64,000 nucleotides of DNA, taken from NCBI GenBank assembly GCA_036867785.1, contig CP145416.1:62001-126000 (forward strand), in the 5' to 3' direction. Of this stretch, positions 20,509 to 30,807 are shown piece by piece; position 1 is the first letter of the stretch, and every line of letters starts with the position of its first letter. Source of the stretch: Plasmodiophora brassicae. Its lineage: Eukaryota; Endomyxa: Phytomyxea; Phytomyxea; Plasmodiophorida. The notes below the pieces were generated by a model. That model was not told where the DNA came from and made no database searches. It saw only the letters and a list, made by a program, of their open reading frames with translations. Both the position numbers and the translations under genes were made by a program.

Positions 20509-20829
20509 TTAGAAGCGGGTGCGCAGCTTGTCGATCCGTTTCCGCAGTCTGGCGACGAGCGCCAGGGCCTCGTCGCGTTCCGCCAGGGCCTGGTCACGTT
20601 CAGCGATGGCCTGGTCTCGTTCGGAGAGCGCGCGAGACATCTGCCGCGTCGTCGTCTGCGGATCGGGTTCCGTTCGCAGCATGCCGCGCAGGGTCGCAAT
20701 GACGGTGTCGTTGCAGTCGGCAATGGCCGCCAGTTGGCGCCTGGTGGCGTCCAGCCTGTTGGCCAGACCGTCCAACTCGTTACCTGTCCCCATGGTCGTT
20801 TCGCCCGCAGTAGACACAATATGAGACAT
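20509..20829 (-). CDS. Small coiled-coil protein
   Basis: Encodes 106 residues. The C-terminal half is a strong charged heptad-like repeat (S-E-R-D-Q-A-I-A-E-R-D-Q-A-L-A-E-R-D-E-A) followed by L-R-K-R-I-D-K-L, so it is very probably a coiled coil. An alternative start at residue 13 (M-G-T-G-N-E-L) is possible. No partner or function can be named. It might be the first exon of the gene ending at 19829. Confidence 0.45.
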   Translation of the reverse strand: MSHIVSTAGETTMGTGNELDGLANRLDATRRQLAAIADCNDTVIATLRGMLRTEPDPQTTTRQMSRALSERDQAIAERDQALAERDEALALVARLRKRIDKLRTRF

Positions 20830-20915
20830 CCAGGGTCACACGACATCACCGGTAATTAACGCTGGCCGTGATTCATTGACATGGAAAGGACAGCCACCGG
20901 TGGAGGGATCCCAGG

Positions 20916-22520
20916 CTAAATGGAGAACGCGCGTCTGCGCCCCAGACAGCGCTGGTCCTGGTTCGCGACACGCGTACCAGCGGATGATTGCGAGTCGTCG
21001 TCATCATCGCCGACGATCACGTCGTCCGTCGACTTGACGTAGACGGCGACCTCGTTGTACCTCTCGCGCGTCTTGCTGATCGCCACGAATACAAAGTACA
21101 CCAACGTGAGCGTCAGCATGACGCCACCGAAGGAGCCCAGCGTCTTCTTCATCTCCAACCCTAGGAACGGAACGCCCGCTTCACCACATGATGCATGGCA
21201 GGATGCGAGAGCAACATCCTTACAGAACACGTCGTCGTAGACGCGTTGCTGACGAACAACAGTGTAGAAGTAATTAACTGAATGCGTCGCGTACTCAGCG
21301 ACGACGGCGACGACGGGGTTGCACATGATCGTGGGTCCTTACCGGGAAGATAGAGGGCGATCAGCCCATAGACCAGGGCGCCGTGCACCCATTGCAGTCG
21401 GATGCGGTCCAGCAGGAAGAAGTCGACCAGGATGACGACCGACTGCAGGCCGTGCACGTTGACGCAGATGAAGAAGCCGTGATCCCCGCCGAAATCGTGC
21501 GCCTGACCCTTGCTGAACTTCATCAAGACGCCGGCCCAGAATGCGATTGTCACCTGGCGTTGACGCATGCACCGTTTAGGGTCAGCGGCCCACGCAGCGA
21601 TGACGAGATCGTACCAGCTGGCTGAGCAACAGTGAAACAATGAACGCACTGTACGTGAGCGTCGCGTGAATGGACTGGACGACCGTCGCCGGATCGGCCC
21701 AGTCCGAGTCGACGTTGCGCGCCAGGTTGCTGGCCAGACGGTACCCGGAAGCCACCGTCGACAACTGCCTTCGTTGTCAGCCCCCGGGATCACACAGAAA
21801 CGACAACGACGACGCCTGGCCCTACCAGGTAGTACAGCCAGACGAACGAGAAGCACCAATGGGTCACTGCAGATCGTGCGACAGTTCAAAACGGCGAACT
21901 TCCCGATTCGCGAACGAACGACTTACGATACATATCTGTGCACCAGGCAAACGCATCAGGCCGATGGGTCGAACAGCGAACAGTGCATGCCACCTACAAT
22001 AGTCTAACGGGGACATCAGGCTCCAGCCCTTCTTCGTCGTGGCCGTGAAGAAGTGGTACATCTGCATGCCGGTCGCCCACGTGATGTACAGGAGCATCGT
22101 AAGGCGGTACCAGAACAGCGGGCGATCGGCCATGTAGTACGACGTGACCAGGTCCGCTGCCTTGATCTCATGGAACCGCAGGCGTTTCCCCGCCCAGCGC
22201 ACGAACCCCCTGGCGCGGCCGCGCGTCCCCGTCCCAAAGCACACGACCTTGCGCCAGGACGTCGTCGGCGCCTTCTCCACGGCACCGGCTACCTGGACGA
22301 CGACGCACGCCCCATCCTCCACCCTTTGTTGCACGAACTTTGTCTCCATTTGCGTTCTGCAATTAGCACTCGCCTCCGAGACCGATTTAGCCTGGCGCAG
22401 TTTGCGCTTGACCCAGACGGCCAGCTGCTGTTTGTCCAGGCTGGCAGGGCCCGCGCTTAGTGTGCCTACCTGACCAAGACCTGCTCCCAAAGCGGCAGGC
22501 GAAGTCGTAAGGGCGCGCAT
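20916..22520 (-). CDS. Multispan membrane protein, AIG1/rolling-stone-like (copy 2)
   Basis: Seven exons encode 410 residues: 21998-22520, 21927-21935, 21826-21866, 21615-21764, 21343-21553, 21224-21277 and 20916-21160. Exons 2-6 have exactly the lengths of copy 1 (9, 41, 150, 211 and 54 nt). The conserved set L-T-H-W, N-V-H-G-L-Q-S-V and W-V-H-G-A-L-V-Y is retained. Copy 2 differs from copy 1 in a longer N-terminal cytosolic extension (about 100 residues) and an acidic Asp run near the C-terminus. It starts 102 bp from copy 3 in the opposite direction. Confidence 0.75.
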
Positions 22521-22622
22521 GGTTCCGGGACGACAACAGCAACAACAACATGGAACTCGAGAGGTGGTCTACTACCCAAGACGCGGGGTGGCTATAATTA
22601 GTTCGCTGCTGCAGTCGACTCG

Positions 22623-23925
22623 ATGGATGTGGACGTCGCCGACGTCGCTGGCGGTCGAGGGTCGACCTCGATGAGGACAAGGGCGGACCTGGGTGGGAGC
22701 CTGAGCGCGGCGACGTCCCGGGGCTCGAACCGGCCCGTCAAGGTCAGCGGGTGCTTCGGGCGCCTGCTGGCGTACGACGAGTTCCCGGCCAGCGACCTGG
22801 TGACCTCGTGCTGGCTGTCGGAGCGCGCCCTGTATCGCTGGCGTCTGGCCATGCTTCTCTACATATCCTGGGCCACCGGAATGGAGGTCGGTGCGCGCCC
22901 GCGCCTTGTACCGCGCCTGACCGGGTGGATCATGGGGTTCCGGTGTGTAGATGTTCAGCTTCTTCGTGCACAGCAAATCGTTCGGGTGGTCGTTGCTGTC
23001 GCCCTTAGACTATTGTAGGCAACCACAGCCATGTTTACCGGCCCGGGTTGGGGTCTGACTCTCTGCTCTCCACAGATATGTAGTACGTTGTCGCGTTGCC
23101 TGTGCCTGTGCCCAAACACGCTTACGTACGCCCGTCTCTGCCAGCTTCACCCACTGGGCGTTCAGCTTCATCTGGATCTACCTGCTGCTGGCCATGGCGG
23201 CGTCGTCGTCCAGGCTGTGCGCCAGCAGGTCGGGCGACCTGGACGCGGCCTGGTCCGACGGGATCACCATATTCCAGTCGTACCACGCCGCGGCGACGTA
23301 CAGCCTGTTCGCCACGTCGCTGATCCTGTCGCAGTTCGTCACGCTGGCGTACTGGAGCGGGGCCATCTACCGGATCACGCTCGGCCTGCGCCACGACTTT
23401 GGCGAGCACGAGGTCCTCTTCCTCTGCGTCAACGTGCACGGCCTGCAATCCGTGATCATGCTGGTGATCGTCCTGCCTGCTCGCTCGTCGTGCAGCGTAC
23501 GATCTGACGACGCGCATAGGTCGAGTTCTTCCTTCTCAATCGCGTCCGGATCGAGTCGGTCCACGCGTTCTGGGCGTTCACGCCCATGTTCGTCTACATC
23601 CCGGTCAACCTGTTCTACACGCTCGTTCGCGAGCAGGCGCCCTACGACACTCTGTTCTGGTCCGCTGCCGCCGCCACGGCCCGATTCGCGTTCGAGTGAC
23701 GTCCTCTCTCTCTGTGTGTGTAGGAAGGAGACGTCGCAGACCTGGAAATCTGTCGGGTTCACATCCATCCTGTTGACGATCGTGTTCGGCACGTTCCTTC
23801 TGCTGAGCAAGATTCGCGAGCGGTACTACGCCAGCCGGGCGCACGGCGACGACGACCCGCTCGACGAGCTCGCCTGCTGCGACGACGCCGAGAACATCGT
23901 CGTCGCGCCGCCATCCAGCGAGTAA
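22623..23925 (+). CDS. Multispan membrane protein, AIG1/rolling-stone-like (copy 3)
   Basis: Six exons encode 331 residues: 22623-22886, 22951-23014, 23076-23082, 23145-23463, 23520-23659 and 23724-23925. The microexon here is 7 nt (ATATGTA), and the next exon supplies the missing bases so that Y-M-Y-F-T-H-W is made. Two introns of copies 1 and 2 are absent (23145-23463 is continuous) and one new intron splits their exon 1. The N-V-H-G-L-Q-S-V-I-M-L motif is kept, but D-F-F-L becomes E-F-F-L. The C-terminus is acidic. It is more divergent than the near-identical copies 1 and 2. Confidence 0.75.
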
Positions 23926-24029
23926 ACCTGGCAACTGGCGCCGATGCCCGTTTTAGCCTTCGCGGGAGGGACGAGGTGCCCCCAAACAGGCGCCGTTTCT
24001 GGACGTTGGCTCCGCCAATCGGTACCCCC

Positions 24030-25097
24030 ATGCACCTGCCAAGTATCCTGGTCGTCATCGCCGTCGTTGTGTGTGCCGGGTGGGCGATCCAGGTCCGGTT
24101 GCCTCGGCCGGGTCCGGGTGCGGGCACGCCCGGCCGGCGCGTGCGCTCCCGAGTGCACGGCGACGTCGCCCGGGCTCGCCTGGCGGATCGCGAACTCGAC
24201 AGGCTGCTGTCCCGATCGACGTCGCCGGGCGGGCGCCCGCTGTCCCGACAGGAGTCGTCCCGCCTCGTCCAGGTCGTGCAGCGGTTCCCGAAGGCGCGCT
24301 TCGCCCATGCCGACCTGTTCAACGTGGCGTCCCTCGTCCTGTCCGCCTCGCTGCGCGACCTGTCGGCGAACGACCTGATCGCGACGATCTGGGCGTACGG
24401 CGCCTCGCGCCTGCTGCTAAACGACGACGGGCGGCGCCTGCTGTTCGACGCCGTCGTCACCGCGTTAGCGCAGCGCCACCTGCGCGCGTTGTCGTTCGCG
24501 CAGGTCGCCGCCCTCCTCTGGTCCTGCGCCGCCGCCGGCGTCGAGTTCGCCGCCGACGAAGCACAGCGCCTGTGGGATCACGTCGTGGCGCTGTACAACA
24601 ACGGCGGGACAAAGTCGCCGGCGGCGAGCGCGCTCACGCAGCTGCACGTCTGGCGAACGTTCGCCGGCGTCGAACCATCGCCGTCCGGCTCGCGGTTAGC
24701 GGCCCACTGCAGGCAGGCGATGGCGTCGCTCCAGACGCGATCGTCGAGGCTGCAGGACGACGTGGCCACGTGCCTGAAGCAGGTGGCGGCCGGCGGTGGC
24801 GGGAAGGTCGCGTGCGAAGTGCGCTGCCCGGCCACCTCGTACAGCATCGACATCGTCGTATCGTTCGACGCGGGCGCCCAGCAGCAGCAGCTGGGCGTGG
24901 AGGTCGACGGCCCGTACCACTACCTGCGGGATATCGCCTCGGGCGCGTTCGTCCCGGACGGGGCCACGCTGCTGAAAGAGGACGTCCTGCATCGGGAGTG
25001 GCGCCTCGTCAAGGTGCCCTGGTTCGACTGGCCCGCCTCGCTCACTGGCAAGCGGACCCATTGCAACGACCTGCTCCTATCGGCGTCGGCTGCTTAA
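24030..25097 (+). CDS. RAP-domain protein with helical repeats
   Basis: Encodes 355 residues from the ATG at 24030; an ATG at 23976 would add 18. The C-terminal RAP domain is clear: Y-S-I-D-I-V-V-S-F, then L-G-V-E-V-D-G-P-Y-H-Y, then A-T-L-L-K-E-D-V-L...W-R-L-V-K-V-P-W-F-D-W. Upstream, L-S-A-N-D-L-I-A-T-I-W-A-Y-G and L-S-F-A-Q-V-A-A-L-L-W-S are helical repeats of the kind found with RAP domains in FAST-kinase-type and OPR proteins, which bind organellar RNA. The N-terminus is a hydrophobic helix of about 18 residues, more like a membrane anchor or signal than a typical mitochondrial presequence. The stop is 15 bp from that of HGH1. Confidence 0.8.
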   Translation: MHLPSILVVIAVVVCAGWAIQVRLPRPGPGAGTPGRRVRSRVHGDVARARLADRELDRLLSRSTSPGGRPLSRQESSRLVQVVQRFPKARFAHADLFNVASLVLSASLRDLSANDLIATIWAYGASRLLLNDDGRRLLFDAVVTALAQRHLRALSFAQVAALLWSCAAAGVEFAADEAQRLWDHVVALYNNGGTKSPAASALTQLHVWRTFAGVEPSPSGSRLAAHCRQAMASLQTRSSRLQDDVATCLKQVAAGGGGKVACEVRCPATSYSIDIVVSFDAGAQQQQLGVEVDGPYHYLRDIASGAFVPDGATLLKEDVLHREWRLVKVPWFDWPASLTGKRTHCNDLLLSASAA

Positions 25098-25112
25098 TGG
25101 GATGCCGTCGTT

Positions 25113-26166
25113 TTATGTGGCACTGGGGGAGTGCTGCACATCCCGTTCCTCGTCGTTGACGAGGTAGTACACGACGTCCTCGATGGCCTGGCAGAGGTCG
25201 TCGTCATCGCCGACCGCAATGTGCAAGTCCCGAAGAATCGGGTACAGCTTGATGGATTTCAGGTAGACGCGGGACGTGTAGACGCGCACGAGGAGGCTCA
25301 GTACCTGGACCATACCGCTGACGACGTCGCGGTTCGCCTCCCGAACTTTGCCTGGGTGCGACGCTTCTTTAACGGTTTGAAGGGCGCCATCCAGATCCGC
25401 GTCGCTCTTCGGTTCGGGGCCCAGCAACGACACCAGGATCGTCGACACTAGACCGGATCCTTCGGCGACCAACCTGGGATGGTACCTCCTGTCCAGGCAC
25501 AGGTTCCTGACTAGGCGGAGCGTCGCGAGCCGTGCCTCGACGTCCTCCAGGGACAACGCATCCACGATGTGTCGCAGCGCGTGCACGTCCTCCCGCATGA
25601 GAACGTCACGGCCGGTATCGGTCTGCGCGACATTGGTCACGATGTTGCCGACGAGCGCGGGGAACCCGTGCCACAGCGAGACGAGACGCTTGAGGTAGGT
25701 GCCCTGAAGCTTGGGGGAGTCTTGCTGGATGAGAACACGGCACGCTTTCTCATCCCTCGTCATGTTGGACAGGACAGCCAGGGCAAGTTCAGCGCTATTC
25801 GTGTCGTCCTGACGGACGACGTCGACGAGCCTGTCAACGGCAGCAACAGGCAAAGCGGCCCTGTTGAAGCCATCGCAGGCGCTCAGGTTCGACAGAGCGT
25901 TAAGCGCCGCCGACGAGAACGCCGGGTCGCCAATCATGCGAACAACGAACGGGACGGCGTCGAGCTTCGCGCACAGCAGGTCAGCAACGGCCGCATCGCC
26001 CGAAAACGATTCAACCAGCGCCAGCGCCTTCAGCAGGTGGTCAGACGACGCCGATCAGGTGCGCAGACGGCAGGCAGGTCACCTGTTTGCGAACTTCGGC
26101 GCCGTACGACATCGACAGGAACGGGACGACATCGCGTAGCTCGGATTCGATCCTCTCCGTGTCCAT
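25113..26166 (-). CDS. HGH1: HGH1-type armadillo protein (eEF2 folding factor)
   Basis: Two exons (26083-26166 and 25113-26027) encode 332 residues. The start D-V-V-P-F-L-S and the C-terminal block V-R-E-A-N-R-D-V...L-L-V-R-V-Y-T-S-R...I-L-R-D-L-H...Y-L-V-N-D-E-E match HGH1/FAM203. Armadillo-like repeats lie between (A-L-N-A-L-S-N-L-S, A-L-A-V-L-S-N-M-T, V-G-N-I-V-T-N-V-A-Q), and the G-P-E-P-K-S-D block corresponds to the family's L-x-G-P-E-E. HGH1 helps the chaperonin TRiC fold elongation factor 2. The protein is somewhat shorter than the 390-residue human form, mainly at the N-terminus, so an extra 5' exon cannot be excluded. Confidence 0.82.
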
Positions 26167-26546
26167 GTGGCCAGTGGCCGATGGGTGTGCGACTGCGCGG
26201 ACTCCGTCACGGACGCCGTGGGTGCCCTCATCGGCAGACACCTTCGCCAATCGTTGTTTGCGGTGGAAGTGCAATGCTCGCGCGTCTGTCTGGGGCAAGG
26301 TCGCTGTGACCGCTAGAATTGGGGCGACCCGACCTGCCGCGAATTCGCAGCACCCATGCCCCGGACGCGGAAGGTCGTCGGCACCAGCTGGATCGTCTCT
26401 ACAGCGCCCGCCCGTTCCCGCAACGACGCCGTACGTCCTGCAAACCGTTGCGAGCCATGATAGCGGGGGTGCTCCTGTCTCCTGACCAGTGCGGAAACCT
26501 TGGTATGAGAAGGGTCGACTGGAGAACGAACTCCAAGTGTAAATGC

Positions 26547-26648
26547 ATGGAGATGTGGCGACTAGCGAGCAGCGGAATGACCAGAGGTCTTGGGGTTTGG
26601 AGGACAGCCTCTGGTCATTCTGATGTTCATCAGTCGCCACATCTCCAT
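26547..26648. repeat. 102-nt symmetrical hairpin in an intergenic region
   Basis: Perfect 17-bp outer arms (26547-26563 with 26632-26648) and perfect 13-bp inner arms (26575-26587 with 26608-26620) are separated by equal 11-nt spacers on both sides, leaving a 20-nt loop. The hairpin lies in the 970-bp gap (26167-27136) between divergent HGH1 and Pelota. It could be a small-RNA precursor, a MITE-type remnant or a regulatory hairpin. The remainder of the gap shows no gene. Confidence 0.75.
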
Positions 26649-27136
26649 CCACACACTGCAAGTTCGGTCTCCAGTTCGACTTGAGTGCAACTACACTGTT
26701 GCAAGAAGGCCTTGGCCGCCACTGGGTCAACTTACGCGGAAATGGGCGTTATTCCACCCGGTGGGCACCCGATGCATCCCTCATTGCAGTACACGGGCGC
26801 GTTCTGGAGCGGCGCCCATTCCCAACGGTTGCTGGTGCGCCCACTGTCCACGATGCCCCAAGGTGGTACTATCGCGATACATAAACACGTATACCCATGT
26901 AAGGTAATGCTGACGACGACGCCCCCCGTTGCCGTCGCCGTCCCGACACAGATGAGCATACAGCATCGTCGCGCCCCGTTAAAATATTGATATCATGGCA
27001 GTCGGGGAATGGCCGACGTCGTTCGAAGATCAACGTTCGCAATCAGTACGGGCTTCAAACGGTGCGTGGCTCGTGGTGGGCCGGTGCGTCGGCCGGCGCA
27101 GACCGCGCGCAGCACAAGAGCGGGCTGCTGCTGGGC

Positions 27137-28483
27137 ATGCGCGTCCTGCACAAGCAGCTGGAGCCGGATGGCGAGGGCTCCATCAAGATGCAGGCGGATA
27201 CGTCCGAAGACATGTGGCACCTGTACAACCTGCTCGCCCACGACGATAAGGTCACGTCGGTCACGACCAGGTCGACGCGCGTCGTCGTTTCCCCTTCGCC
27301 TGCTGTCGGACTCATCGACGAACAGGAAAGTGCAGAACGTGAGCGCCACTGGGTCGACAACGAGCGCCAAGGTCACGATGAAGATCACGTTATCGGTGGA
27401 GGACATCGACTACGACCCGAGTATGAGTTCACCCCATGTTCTCTCACGTTGCCACCTTCTGATTCATTCGTCGTCAGCGGGGCACACGATCCGCATCAAG
27501 GGGAAGAACCTCCAGGAGAACAAGTTCGTCAAGGTCGGCCAGTACCACACCGTCGAGCTGGGCATCAACCGTCCGGTATCGCTGTGGAAACCCTGCTGGG
27601 ACGCCATCTACCTCGACCGATTGCACATGGCGTCCGACGCGTCAGCGACAGCGGAAGCCGCCGTGATCCTCATGCAGCCCGGCCTGGCGCACGTCAACCT
27701 GATCACGTCGCACATGACGTCGACCGTGGCGCGTATCGAGACAGCGATCCCCAAGAAACGAGTCGGATCGACGACACGCCACGACAAAGGCGTCGCCCGG
27801 TTCTACGACAACGTCGTCAACGCGATCGTGGCCAAGATCCGGTTCGACATCGTCAAGTGCGTCATCGTGGGCAGCCCCGGGTTCCTCAAGGACGACTTCC
27901 TGACGTACATGTTCGACCAGGCCGTCAAGCGCGACCTGAAGGTCCTCCTGGCGAACAAGGCCAAGTTTCGTGGCGTTGGCTGTAGCTCGGCGCACATGCA
28001 GAGCCTGAAGGAGGTGCTCACTGACCCGGGCGTCGCCCAGCTCATCGAGAACACCAAGGTCGGTAAACGTTGCGACGCGGTCATTGCCGCACGCTGACGA
28101 GGTCACAGGCGATCGACGAGGTGAAGGCGCTGGACGACTTCTACGCGATGCTGAACGTCGACCCGAACCGCGCGTTCTACGGGTACGACCACGTCCTGCA
28201 GGCGAGCAACGAGCAGGCGATCGAGGCGCTGCTGGTGACCGACGAACTGTTCCGGTCGGCGGATGTGGCCGAGCGGCAACGATACGTCGACCTGGTCGAA
28301 CGCACCAAGGACAATAACGGCCACGTGTTCATCTTCTCCACGCAGCACCCGTCCGGACAGCAGCTGAAGGAGCTGACCGGCATCGCCGCCCTGCTGCGCT
28401 TCCCGATCCACGTCGAAAGCGACCACGAAACTGTGTCGTCGTCCTCGTCGTCCAGCGACACTGACGACAATCCACAACAGTAA
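27137..28483 (+). CDS. PELO: Pelota/Dom34 ribosome-rescue factor
   Basis: Four exons (27137-27270, 27326-27420, 27478-28058, 28109-28483) encode 394 residues. The eRF1-like domains are in order: E-D-M-W-H-L-Y-N-L-L in domain 1; I-P-K-K-R...H-D-K in domain 2 (as in Pelota, without the eRF1 GGQ); then V-K-A-L-D-D-F-Y-A-M-L...R-A-F-Y-G-Y and L-V-T-D-E-L-F-R in domain 3. Pelota works with Hbs1 to split stalled ribosomes in no-go and non-stop decay. The acidic Ser/Asp tail is usual. It converges on the CHMP1 gene, 26 bp apart. Confidence 0.93.
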
Positions 28484-28509
28484 AAGCGATCCCATTCGTG
28501 TATCGGTGG

Positions 28510-29278
28510 TCAGATCCCCTACGTGACGCTGAGTCGATGCGGTACACAGCAAAGGTGCACGACACACGGACCTGAAGTCGTTTCAATCGTTCCTCGAGGT
28601 CGTCGTCCTCCTTCTCCTCGACCTGCTGCGGCTTGGCCTTGCCGACGCCGACGGCGTTGAGGTTGGACTGGAACTCGAGGTTGTGCTCGTCGGCGACCTG
28701 GTGCATCAACGACTGGACCTGGTCGTCCGGCGTTGTCAGCGCCGACGACGACCCGATGGCGTTGTCCATGTACTCGGCGCGCAGGTCCAGATCCTCGAAC
28801 TGCTGCTCGAACTTGTCCATCGTCGAGGAGATCGCCTCCAGGTTCATCGACGCCATCGCCTTGTCCATGTTTTTCACAACGCCGCCCATGGCTCTAGTCA
28901 GCTATGGACGTCGTTGACGGGCCGATGTCCGAGGACGAACAATGTGAGTCACATACGGTTTGGGTCTTCGCAGCCGTGTTGCATCGGGCGGCAACGGCAT
29001 CGATTCGACTGCTGAGCCTGAGGTAATTCAACGCCTCGTTCTTCTGCCGGATGGCGTTCTGGGCGTATATCCTGGCGCCGTCCATATTGCCTTTCTCCAT
29101 CGCCTGTCGTAGCGCGTGTCAGCGGCGCGATCGTCGACGGGTGGCGCGCGTGCGACGCCGCGTGCACCTTTTTGCATTTCAGCTTGGACGCTTTCTCCTC
29201 CTTCTCGGCCTTCACCGACTGACGCGCCAGCTGCTTGGACATGAACCGCAGGTTGAACACATAGTCGTCCAGCGACAT
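28510..29278 (-). CDS. CHMP1/Vps46 (Did2) ESCRT-III protein
   Basis: Four exons encode 198 residues: 29168-29278, 28957-29103, 28572-28901 and a last coding exon of 9 nt (28510-28518, G-I-stop). The protein follows the family throughout: M-S-L-D start, basic helix [15 protein letters not shown], then [19 protein letters not shown], and [10 protein letters not shown]. The C-terminal helix E-E-R-L-K-R-L-Q is the MIT-interacting motif that recruits Vps4. CHMP1 is a late ESCRT-III subunit acting in endosomal sorting and abscission. Length matches the family (about 196-199). The 3' microexon is inferred because reading through would run into Pelota. Confidence 0.9.
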
Positions 29279-29585
29279 GGACGCACGTTGCGGCGGCGGC
29301 GGCGGCGCAGTGCGAAGGAATGACTCGGACTTGGGGCGGGCAGACACAAAAAACACGACCTGAAAGGTCACGGCCACGACCGCCGCGTATTTTTAGCACG
29401 CGGCCATTTTTAGCGCAGGCGGCGGACCCGACCGATGGTCGTTCGGCGCCGCCGACCGACCGTCCCAGGCCAGCGGGCGACCTCATTCATTCGGGTCGAC
29501 GGCGTTGAATACAACACGCAGGTCTGTTTAACACATACGACTGGGGAGGTGAATGTCGGCCGGCGAGGACGGAGTGCCGCTGGGT
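29279..29585. other. Intergenic, nothing certain
   Basis: About 307 bp. Two ATTTTTAGC stretches near 29389 and 29404 stand out against the GC-rich background and could be core promoter or 3'-end signals. No gene is seen. Confidence 0.4.
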
Positions 29586-30119
29586 CTAGAGGACGGCGAG
29601 GTCGAACGCCGTGAGTAGGGGGTCGACTGGTCCGAACACCGGGTCGTCCAGGTCGTCCGGTAGGTCGATGAGGATGGTGGGCAGCGGGTAGTCGTCGCGC
29701 GTCGGCTCCGGCGGGTCCGGTTTGGAGTTCGCCGGTTTCTTGCGGGGCACGATCACACAGTCCTTGACGATGTGCAGGCGGACGCAACGCGGACACGGCC
29801 GGGTGTCGGGGCAGGCGACTTTCGATCGATTGCACGGGGCACACGCCTTTACCGCCTTCGGATGCCGCGAGTTCCCCTGTCGCGATTCGCGCTTGCTCAG
29901 GACGCGGTCCACACAGACGAGCCCGTGCTGGACGCAGCGCACGCAGGGACGGCCACCGCAGCACCGCGTCTTACTGGCCCAGCAGCGCACGCAGGCACGC
30001 GCGATACGCGCCTCGTGATCCGCGACGCCTGCGCAGGCGCTCGCCGGGTCGGCGCCGCACCTGATCCGCTCCGCGAGGGCCGTGCAGCAGCTCACTTGGT
30101 CGATCGGCCTGTCACACAT
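29586..30119 (-). CDS. Protein with two Zn2Cys6 binuclear clusters
   Basis: Encodes 177 residues. Two regions show the Zn(II)2Cys6 spacing of fungal-type transcription factors. The first is C-V-R-C...C-C-G-G-R-P-C-V-R-C...C (C-x2-C-x6-C-x5-C-x2-C-x6-C). The second is C-A-P-C-N-R-S-K-V-A-C-P-D-T-R-P-C-P-R-C...C with x8 in the last gap. Both carry basic residues between the second and third Cys. The C-terminal 45 residues are acidic and Pro/Leu-rich, as an activation region would be. DNA binding in the nucleus is likely; the target is unknown. Tandem clusters in so short a protein are unusual. Confidence 0.8.
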   Translation of the reverse strand: MCDRPIDQVSCCTALAERIRCGADPASACAGVADHEARIARACVRCWASKTRCCGGRPCVRCVQHGLVCVDRVLSKRESRQGNSRHPKAVKACAPCNRSKVACPDTRPCPRCVRLHIVKDCVIVPRKKPANSKPDPPEPTRDDYPLPTILIDLPDDLDDPVFGPVDPLLTAFDLAVL

Positions 30120-30377
30120 TGGGTGGAGTAACGAACTCCGTGCGGAGGACCCCGTGAGTCGGCTCGGCCCACCCCGGGGTCCAGCCGAGCGCGACCCACG
30201 AACTCCGTGACGTCACGCGATTCGCGAATCGATTCCTTCTTCGCGCGTCCGCCGTGACGTCATGTCCCCATCCGGAACGACTGCCACCAGGTCGACGTCC
30301 CTTCCGGCCGTCATTCTCGAAACCAGCGCGCCGGCAAGAACATCTGATCCAAGCATCCCCCCAAGCCCCCGCAAACC

Positions 30378-30728
30378 ATGCGTCAGTACTTCGCGGCGAT
30401 GGTCGTCGCGGTTGCCGTTGTTGCTGCTGCCGCCGCCGCATACGATCCGGATTGTGAGGATTCGGTGGTCGCGCCGCCCGCCGTTGTCGCGTACAGCGCG
30501 GCTCCAGGCGCTGCCGTTGCGCCGCCCCCCGCACCGCCGGTCGCCACGCAGGCGGGGCCTGACGCGATCACGGCGGCCGCCAACAAACTCGGCACGATCC
30601 AGTCCGGCGTGGTAGAGCGGCTGAAGAGCCGCGCGCCGGCGGCCGACAACGCAGCCGTCGCACAGGCCGTCCTGCCGACCGTCGCGTTCATCGCTCTGGC
30701 CGCTCTCCCTGTTGCCTTCCTGGTCTGA
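30378..30728 (+). CDS. Small secreted Ala/Pro-rich protein with hydrophobic tail
   Basis: Encodes 116 residues: a signal peptide (M-R-Q-Y-F then a long Ala/Val run), two cysteines soon after it, a Pro/Ala/Val-rich middle, a short charged stretch, and a 20-residue hydrophobic C-terminus, the layout of a GPI-anchored surface protein. No domain is recognised. Confidence 0.6.
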   Translation: MRQYFAAMVVAVAVVAAAAAAYDPDCEDSVVAPPAVVAYSAAPGAAVAPPPAPPVATQAGPDAITAAANKLGTIQSGVVERLKSRAPAADNAAVAQAVLPTVAFIALAALPVAFLV

Positions 30729-30807
30729 AACGAAGGAAGGACACGCCGTCCCCACCCGCCTCGCGAAAATGAAAAATTGCGTTCTGGCCTGTTCCGCGCA
30801 GGAACAT

